DNA from: Populus alba
Lineage: Eukaryota; Streptophyta; Magnoliopsida; Malpighiales; Salicaceae
Assembly: GCF_005239225.2 (NCBI RefSeq)
Contig: NC_133302.1
Coordinates: forward strand, 2,666,001 to 2,730,000
DNA length: 64,000 nucleotides
Direction of reading: 5' to 3'
The notes beneath the pieces are model-generated. The model was not told the origin of the DNA, did not search any database, and saw nothing but the letters and a program-made list of their open reading frames with translations. Made by a program: the position numbers and the translations under genes. Of this stretch, positions 56,700 to 64,000 are shown piece by piece. How positions within the stretch are numbered: the stretch's first letter is position 1; every line of letters begins with the position of its first letter.

Positions 56700-57964
56700 C
56701 TAAAAACTAGAGCATACAAGTTTTTTATCAACCAATTCTTAGTAAAATCATCCATATATAAATGAATGCATTCACAATTAGACATTAAAATCTCCCATCA
56801 TTCATATTGAATACATGAAGGGTTGTATTCATGTAAAAACTCTATTTTTAAACATCTATTTGAACTCAAAATCAATATAAAAATATGTGAGTAAATTCAC
56901 TCGCCAATTTCAATCAACACATTAAATCATAGATGAATATGAAAACATAAAAACTAAATACTATTTTCTAAGACTACAAGGATAAATTAATTATTTTCTA
57001 AATTAGATTATTGTCACCGGGTTTCTCTAGGTTTGAGCTATGCAAGTTTTGTGTTTTAACAATGTTTATGTTTTTTTTATTTAATAATAGTCCGAGATTT
57101 ATTATTAATTGGTGTTGGTGCCTTGAAGCTAATGACAAAACGACAATAAAAATAAAAGTTGTATATACAAAAAAAATAAGGGCCAAAAAATAGTAAAAGC
57201 CATGCAATAATACATGGCAAGATCTTATAGCCAAAACTAACAAGACTTTACTAATAATACTAATTAAGGATGCTTTCAGAACTTTTGGTAGTTTTCATCA
57301 AGCCAATGAATTCATATCAACTCGGCAGAAAGAGATGTACCCTACTAATTTGGAGTGGCTTTAAGCGTCTCTCTGAAAATGATCTTGTGCTCAGTCATTT
57401 ATCTTTTAAAGCCCTCATTTCTGGATATCTCTTCTTCTCCCTAAAACACCAACAAAATTAAGTAGAACTTCCAAGTTTGAAAAAGAAAGTAAGATGTTTA
57501 GTGATTGTTGGCTTTTTTTTAAAAAAAAATAAAATCAAAATCAACACTTATACGTATTAATTTTTTGTTTTTAAAGAATTTAAAATTTTTATCAAGAAAT
57601 CAAAGAATAAAATTAAACAGACTCTAAATATTCCTTGCTAATTTTAGCTCTTCCTACTATTCTTTTGGCTTAAAAGACTCATAAGTTCCTACCAATAAAA
57701 TAATGATATAGTTAAGTGATATTCGATAGATCTAATTATTAAATATAATATTTAATTTTTATATTAAATAAGAAAAATATTATCATAAAATCAAGAAAAA
57801 AAATAAAACCAAGCAGACTCTAAATATTTAATTAAAAATATTGTTAAAGATAATATTTAATTTTTTAGATTAAATAAGAAAAAATGTAATAATTAAAGAT
57901 GATATTTAATCTCTTAAAATTAAAATAGAATTAAAATAGAAATAACTAAAGGAAATATGTATTC
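56700..57964 (-). repeat. 3' flank of TNL2, shared with TNL1
   Basis: 56700-56990 pairs with 30400-31020, and 57710-57960 pairs with 32000-32457. It contains a TNL fossil at 57010-57450 (separate entry). Confidence 0.65.
57010..57450 (-). pseudogene. TNL fossil: exon 3 and start of exon 4
   Basis: The minus strand gives LSTRSFSERRLKPLQISRVHL at 57330-57405 (TNL2 exon 3: STRSFAEMKCLNLLQINGVHL) and NLHSSNLEK at 57020-57055 (exon 4 of both genes). The gap between them is about 270 bp, wider than the 107-bp intron of TNL1, and it contains the gccaaaactaacaagacttt segment also found in blocks A1 and A2. It lies 0.5 kb behind the end of TNL2 in the same orientation. Confidence 0.72.
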
Positions 57965-59481
57965 TTACCGGGACAGAGCTAAACTGAGGTTATATTTATG
58001 CAGCTTCGGAAATAAATAATCACTCCATTGCTTTGGTGTAGACGCTGTAATTGAACCACAATAAAGGATTGAGAAAAGCAGATGATATGGTGAAGACATC
58101 AATGTATCTCTTTCCACTGCCGACTCTTCAAATGAATCTAACTTCTCTGCGATCACATGGACCCCACATTCTTTAATGTGTACGGATTTGAATGAATACT
58201 TGCTTTCCATTGGATTATAAATGTATAGTTTCAAATTCGTCATCTCCACAGTAATCTTTCCATTGCCATTTCACTTCTACTTATGTATCTTATCCATCCC
58301 CCAGTTCCTGGTGTGAGTTTAGCTGAAAACAATGTTCTTTTATTTCTTATAATAATAATAATAATAATAATAATAATGTGAACATCCTTCTCAAGTGAAC
58401 AGACAACCAAAAGAACCAAGCCTTGGAAGACTGGAGGTATATGGAATGATAATGAGCATCCTTCTCCCCTGTAGCTCATCCAATTTTGGCATCTCACCAC
58501 AGGAATGCAGTCAATACAAATACGGGTGCCGACCGTTGCACATTGCCTGTAATAAATATATTATCATAAAATCAAGAAATTAAAAATAAAACCAATAAGA
58601 CTTTAAATATTTAATAAAAAATATTATTAAAGATAATATTTAATTTTTTAGATTAAATAAGAAAAATAAAAAATATTATTTAAATATGAATATTTAGTTT
58701 TTAAAATAAAATAATAATAATAATGATTATTGCCGGTATACATATTGATTTCGAGAAATGCTGAGATTTTAGACATTAATAAATGTATGTGCCAATTGTA
58801 TGTTTCTTCTTATGCAAAAGAGACTAAAAGAAATAGTACCTCAACAACGCTTTTCTGTAATTTCTTTAGTGAATGCCCGCGGTCATCAACAATAATACTC
58901 CAAAAACTATTACTTAGATCTTTGATGCCCTGAATCTCTTATAACGAATAACTTTCATCTAGATTTATAGATAGTTCTTTTTTTGACTTGATTGGTATTC
59001 TTACTCTTTCCAATGATTTGCAACCACATGCAACCAAACTCTCTAAACTTGAGGGAAGATCTGGGATTGATATAAGATTGTTGCAAGAACTGACTGTCAA
59101 GATCCCTAGCTTGGGAAGGAAGCCGATCCCAGAAGGCAGGCTAGAGAATTGGTTTCCATCTAGATCCAATTCTTCTAGAGCAGACAAACCCCTAAAATCA
59201 ACACAGTTAGTTGTACAATCAGACAAACCACCATTAGAAAGCTTAAGACGTCTCACTAATCTCCATTCAGTGAAATATGTTGACAGCCAACGTTTCAAAT
59301 TCGAAACACCTGCTGAAATCAAAGAACTTGGTGGAGCCGAACTATATCCACGCAATGATAATCTTCTGACATGCTTTAATTGTTCAATTGAAGAGAGAAA
59401 TTGCTCATTTTCAATCCCATCGGCTAGCAGCTCAGCTAGGGATTCCATAGCACCCATTCGTTCTGGCAATTTCTCAAGTTA
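57965..59481 (-). pseudogene. TNL2: broken LRR and C-terminal exons
   Basis: Remains of exon 4 (58840-59481) and exon 5 (57965-58546). Breaks: TAA at 59479-59481 (TNL1 has CAA), a stop at 58937-58939 (TNL1 has GAA), TGA in the first part of exon 5, one extra A in ATGCCAAAATTGG, and one further shift near 58250. LRR words (LRGYSSAPPSS, LEELDLDGNQFSSLP) and C-JID words (NWMSYRGEGCSLSF, ECGVHVIAEKLDSFEES) are still clear. A TAA of the terminal GGTAAG ends the frame at 57965. Confidence 0.85.
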
Positions 59482-61908
59482 TGAACACCCAGAAATATTC
59501 AGAGTTTCAAGAGATTTTACATTGCTAATGCTTTCAGGGAGAATCTTCAGTCTACAACATCCCTCCATATTCAAGAAAACGAGGCTCGTCAAATTTCTAA
59601 TAGATTGATGGACTTCAACTAATCTCGAGCAACTTTCCAGAATTAGTTTCTCTAGACTTGAACTGTGCAAGTTTGGTGTTTTAATAAGGTTTTGAGAATG
59701 ATTGAGATTGAGGATTTTTAACTTGTTGAGAATAGAGGGCAAAATAATGAAAATTAATCATAGAAAGTCATAACATGTAAATATAAATTACATAATGGAG
59801 AAATTTTGGGGATTGTAGCATGTTTCACACCTTTTTTCCGTTCCATAGTTCTTTGAGGTTACTGTGTTGCATATCAAGAACAACTAGATTGTCCAAGGTA
59901 AAATCAGATGGAAAATATTTCAGAGGACATTCATGCCAACAAATCCACATCAACTCTTTAGAAAGCAGTTTGAAGGATCCGGTGAGATGTACTCCATTGA
60001 TTTGGAGTAAATTTAAGCATTTCATTTCTGCAAATGATCTTGTGCTCAGTGATTTAGCTTCTGATGCTCTGACATCCAGTTTAAGACCCTCTACAACTTC
60101 CGTACCCTAAAAAAAAAAATCAATAACAACTTTCATTCAATTATTTGTAATAAGTTTGACTAGAAAATACGCATGACTATGCTTTCATGTATGCATTGAG
60201 CTCTTACCTTCTGCTGCTCAAGTACATTCCATGCATCCTCTTGATTCCAAATTCTGGTCCTCTTTCCAGGTTCTTTTGGAGACGATTCACGAACGATCTC
60301 CCTTCCCATGTCTCGTAATAGATCATGCATGGTTATCTTTCCAAAGGCATTAACTTTAATCAAAGACCTTTCACGGAGAGTTTCCAAATCAACTTCTGGA
60401 TTGTAACCGCAACGGGCTCCTAGCACTTTTGCGACGTACTCTTTCTTTCTATCAATAAAGAAGCAAGCGATGTCAAGGAATGCATTTTGTAGTTCTTCAC
60501 CGTCCAGTGCGTCAAAACTTATGCTAAGCTTTCCTTGAATATCGCGGTTTGGAATTCTTCTCCATTTGTCAATTACAGATTTCCAACCATCTCTGTTTTT
60601 CCCGGACAGACAAGCACCCATAACCTCAAGAGCCAAAGGAATTCCTCCACAGTAATCAACTGCATCCTTCGAAAGCTCAATATAATCTTCTGGTGGCTTT
60701 GTGTCCCTCAAGGCATGCCATCGGAAAAGCTGAAGGGACTCATATGGTTTCAATTCTTCGATCTGATATGTTTGATCTGCTTTAAGTAGAATACTAGAAT
60801 CTCTTGTTGTAATAATCACTCTACTTCCGGGACCAAACCAACTTCGCTCTCCCATCAAAGCATTTAGCTGGTCCTGACGAGCCACATCATCAGCAACAAC
60901 AAGAACTCTTTTGCGACAAAGTCGCTCTTTGATCAGAACCTTTCCTCTATCGACACAATTGATGTTAGCAACATCTTGTTTTAAAATACCATGAAGAAGT
61001 TGCTTTTGTAAAAGAGCCAGACCATTGAATTGTTTTGATGTTTCATTGATATTCGAAAGAAAGCAGCTTCCCTCAAATCTATAGCAGAGTTGATTAAATA
61101 CAACTTTTGCTATAGTTGTCTTTCCTATTCCTGGCATCCCATGTATGCCCACAATGCGTACATCATCTGTTGCAGTACTTAGAAAGTAAGAAATATTGTG
61201 AGCAAGCCGATCCATACCTACTAGGAGCTCGGGAACAAACAAGTACTTGGGATCTAAATTATTCAACACATCCTTGATAATCTCTTTGATAAATTTTGCT
61301 TCATGCCTGCTCATAGACAAAAGCAAGTCATTGATAGCGAGTCAATTAAGAATTTTATTGTTTCACATTGAAAAATGTAAAGTATATTGACTCCATAAAT
61401 TTGGAAAAAAGACATACCCATTTGCCATATCATTGAGACTCCGTCCAGATAGGTTTCCGGCATCCTCAAGAGCTTTTCTCCACTCCTTCACCAACTTCTC
61501 TTCAAAACGCTCTTCATGCTTATCAAATGCCTCTGCAAAACTGCCAGTCTGTTTTCTCACATCTGAAGGATCAATGTCATAAAATATAGGAAGAACAATC
61601 TGACCGGTTTTCTTCCTTTTGCACTTCAGAATCTCTACAAGTTCATTGAGACACCATCTAGAAGAAGCATATCCATTTGAGAAGACAACTATGGATATCT
61701 TTGATTCTCGAATTGCCCTGAGGAGATGATGCGAGATTTCTTCTCCTCTTGGAAGTTCATCATCATCTCGAAAAGTGTGGATTCCTGCTTGGACCAAGGC
61801 AGTATGTAGATGATCTGTAAATGTCTTGCGAGTGTCTTCTCCTCTAAAACTCAAGAAGACATCATAGGCCCCTTCTGGTCTAGATCGAGAAGACTCTGGC
61901 TCTGTCAT
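59482..61908 (-). CDS. TNL2: TIR-NB-ARC protein with a truncated LRR
   Basis: NLR immune receptor. Exons by splice consensus: 61418-61908 (TIR), 60208-61306 (NB-ARC), 59831-60106, and 59721 down to the stop at 59479. ATG 61908 is preferred because the upstream in-frame extension starts with TTG. All of exons 1-3 is open: TIR with YDVFLSFRGEDTRKTF and the catalytic Glu in CLNEL; NB-ARC with P-loop GMPGIGKTTIAKVV, kinase-2 VLVVADDV, GPGSRVIITTRDS, CGGIPLALEVMG, FLDIACFF and MHDLLRDMG. The product would be about 702 residues with two to three LRRs. The normal exon 4 acceptor is deleted; CTCAACAAG gives a replacement in frame. The gene may therefore be a functional short TIR-NB-ARC form or an early-stage pseudogene. 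Confidence 0.82.
59831..60106 (-). CDS. TNL2 exon 3: start of LRR
   Basis: 276 bp, open (GTEVVEG to NGKK). It keeps LDMQHSN where TNL1 has a stop. The acceptor is preceded by a pure T tract on the minus strand. Confidence 0.9.
60208..61306 (-). CDS. TNL2 exon 2: NB-ARC domain
   Basis: 1099 bp, open, phase consistent with exons 1 and 3. It contains the whole set of NB-ARC motifs listed for the gene. At the frameshift site of TNL1 it reads AAAGTTGTATTTAATC in frame (KVVFNQ). Confidence 0.92.
61418..61908 (-). CDS. TNL2 exon 1: TIR domain
   Basis: 491 bp, open, ends GG|GTATGTC. About nine in ten residues equal TNL1 by eye, highest in the second half of the domain (RTGQIVLPIFYDIDPSDVRK-like run shared, then HEERFEEKLVKEWRKAL). 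Confidence 0.92.
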
Positions 61909-62015
61909 GGAAGCTGCAGAAATCAAGGCACAATCAATTACCAATGGAGCAATATAACGAAGAGTTAGCTATGAAATTCCAAAGCTATGATATTGAAATG
62001 AGGTTAATTGTATTC

Positions 62016-62023
62016 TTTATATA
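62016..62023 (-). promoter_or_regulatory. TATA box of TNL2
   Basis: TATATAAA on the minus strand, 108 bp before the ATG. The surrounding 300 bp (61976-62290) recurs at 37653-37960. Confidence 0.6.
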
Positions 62024-62279
62024 GGCTTACTGAGGTCAGCTTTTCTTCTCTTTCGCGAGGATGAATCATTTTCTTCATCTTTGGATTGCTTGCGTTTTTC
62101 TTTCTGCATTTGTAAATTAAATAGAATGATATAGGATGAACTGGTCAATGATTATCTATCTGAACGTAAGGCTTTCAAGTTATCGTTATGAGCAAGACAT
62201 GAAATTAAAACGAGAAAGAAGCAAAGAAGAGCAAGTTCAGTATAACAAAGAGTTAGCTATAAAATGGGACAGAGAAGTT

Positions 62280-62570
62280 AGCTGCAGAGTAAACCTATAA
62301 ATAGACTAATCAAATAATATATTCAAATAAAATCAGCCAAGATAGTAATACTCAAAACAGTCTCTCTATTAACAATTCATTCAAAAGAGTTATATAATAT
62401 TTTCATTATTTTGTTCAAAGAGATTCTAATACTAAAAAAAAAATTACATATTAAAACCTAGCATTATCTAATTCTAATACTATATTTTGAATTATTTTAA
62501 AGAAAAAATTATAATGTAATTGTAATTAAGTTCTTAGAAAATATATTACTAATATTTTCATATTCTTTTT
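62280..62570. repeat. Dispersed NLR-flank repeat R1, copy f (upstream of TNL2)
   Basis: aatcaaataatatattcaaa, attcaaaagagttat and aaaacctagcattat in R1 order, beginning just beyond the TNL2 promoter copy. This position suggests that R1 is ancestral NLR upstream DNA. Confidence 0.7.
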
Positions 62571-63270
62571 TATATTTATTAAAAAAAAAATTTTTTGGAG
62601 ATTTTGATGTAAATTATAATGTAATCTCACTATATTTTTTTTTTCAGATAAGTGAGATTTTGATATAAGAACTTTTGAATTAATAAATTTTTTTTATCAA
62701 ATATTTTTAATTTTTTTTATTTAGTTTAGAAATTTTTTTTATTTCTATTTAGTATTATTAAACTTTTATAATTTATCTACTTGAAAAGAATAATTTTTTC
62801 TATTTTTTTTTATTTAATATTATGAGGCTTTTCTAGTTTTTCTATTTAAAAAAATAATAATTTTTATATTTAGTTGTTTTTATTTTAAAATAATAGTTTT
62901 TTTCTATTCGGAGAAAGAATTCTCTCTTGCAAATTATTTGCAATGCAATCATTTTTCTTCCTCCAGATCCTTTGCAGAGTTGCCACAACAGCTGCAGAGT
63001 CCACGTGTTACTGCTACCAAAGTCCATTATTGTTCTCATCTTAATATTGAGCTGGAATTTGGAGTGGTAATTTCGTGATGGTTGCAACAAGTAGGTCCCA
63101 CGCGTTAACATTAATGCGTTTCTTTCGTGGTAGTTGCAACAACTTCAGCTGGATTTGATGAGCTGGAGGATGTCCTCACTGAGCGTCTGCCCCTTCTTTA
63201 TTGTTCTGTCTTGGACCGTTCTTTTTCTCTGTACTTTTACTGTAACAATTTATTAAAGCAGTGTAAAACT
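62571..63270. repeat. AT-rich DNA and R2-type fragments
   Basis: 62920-62990 resembles 40240-40300 (ttctctcttgcaaattattt, gatcctttgca). 63040-63140 repeats gtggtaatttcgtg and ggttgcaacaa type words. No gene. Confidence 0.5.
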
Positions 63271-63279
63271 ATTATTTAT

Positions 63280-64000
63280 TAACTTTGGCAGTGTAAAACT
63301 TGAAAAATATGTAAAAGTTATTTTACTGTTGTCTTGATTCATATATAATAGTTTTTGATAATAGTATTTTAAAATACAGGGTTTGTGTTAAAGATAAACC
63401 TAAATTTTTATTGGAGATAAGAAATTATTGTTAATTAAATTTCTATTTTATTGTTTATTCAATAATATTATCAAGCTTTTCTATATAAACAAGCTGTAGT
63501 AATAGTATTTATTTGGAAATAGACTTTGATATTTTGATGATTTAATAAAGAGATTATCTATAATGCTTCAAGCCTTTTTATTGGAGATAAAAAATTATTG
63601 TTAATTAAATTTCTATTTTATTGTTTATTCAATAATATTATCAGGCTTTTCTAGTTTTTTATTTAAAAAAACAATAATTTTTCTATTTAGTTGTTTCTAT
63701 TTTTATATAAACAAGCTGTAGTAATAGTATTTATTTGGAAATAGACTTTGATATTTTGATGATTTAATAAAGAGATTATTTATAATGCTTCAAGCCTTTT
63801 TTAGAGAAAAAAATATTATTTCTTGCAGATTATTAGCAATGCAATAATTATAATTATAAAAGATAAAAATGAAACACATGCAGGAAAAAAAGCAAGGGAA
63901 TTTCTCAAGCGCGTATTGGTAAATATTGAGCAGCAATCGATATTGAGCTGGAATTTGGAGTCGTAATTTCGAGATAGTCGCTAATGGAGTATCTTTACCT
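63280..64000. repeat. Block A-type sequence and R2 copy, window end
   Basis: 63285-63590 is collinear with 26290-26640. 63830-64000 is R2 (gcaatgcaataattataatt, caagcgcgtattggtaaa, gatattgagctggaatttgg) and runs off the window. Confidence 0.65.
63407..63800. repeat. Direct tandem duplication, about 200 bp
   Basis: The segment from ttattggagata to ataatgcttcaagccttttt occurs at 63407-63577 and 63578-63802. The first unit lacks about 55 bp (between gcttttct and atataaaca) that the second keeps. Confidence 0.8.

Overview
This is nuclear DNA of a eudicot plant. The reasons are two multi-exon TIR-NB-ARC-LRR (TNL) disease-resistance loci with GT-AG introns (TNLs are absent from grasses), several Ty1-copia elements with an initiator-Met tRNA primer site, and very AT-rich spacers packed with MITE-like and LTR debris. 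The overall character resembles a woody eudicot such as poplar, but that is a guess from general impression. I saw no rRNA or tRNA gene, no CRISPR array and no bacterial-style operon.

Layout. 1-873 is spacer. 874-12603 is a nested retrotransposon: a minus-strand Ty1-copia element (element 1, TSD aaaca) whose right-hand LTR was split by a plus-strand Ty1-copia insertion (element 2, TSD gaaga). Element 2 is a tandem dimer: LTR, gag-pol, LTR, partial gag-pol, partial LTR. 12609-32457 has no intact gene. It holds two long direct segmental copies (about 14750-17882 and 24950-29463), many copies of short noncoding repeats, three PIF/Harbinger/Tourist-like or other MITE-type insertions in the wider window, and fossils of TNL exons. 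32458-36541 is TNL1 (minus strand, five exons, broken by one frameshift and one stop). 36790-38060 holds its TATA box and an orphan second promoter copy. 38074-39805 has a MITE and a probable solo LTR. 39806-50345 is repeat mosaic with a 500-base assembly gap (42675-43174), a Copia relic and a small retroposed insert. 51490-56390 holds a Gypsy chromodomain relic, a TRIM element, three exons of an unidentified gene and another Copia relic. 56700-62023 is TNL2 with its 3' flank and TATA box (minus strand). 62280-64000 is again repeat.

How the pieces relate. TNL1 and TNL2 are paralogues with the same exon plan, exon 1 and exon 3 lengths identical (491 and 276 bp). Their flanks (promoter side and 3' side) are also duplicated, and the same flank sequences recur without coding exons. 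The window therefore reads as a decaying NLR cluster that expanded by repeated unequal exchange and was then filled with retrotransposons. TNL2 keeps an open TIR plus NB-ARC portion and could give a short TIR-NB-ARC protein of about 700 residues. TNL1 would need two repairs. I found no clearly new molecular system. The most unusual structures are the tandem-dimer Copia nested inside another element, the LTR elements with TA...TA ends, the paralogous empty sites that date insertions, and the multi-copy noncoding repeat that tracks the NLR fragments. Exon borders are my reading of splice consensus and paralogue comparison. Repeat borders are by eye and approximate unless a target-site duplication is given.
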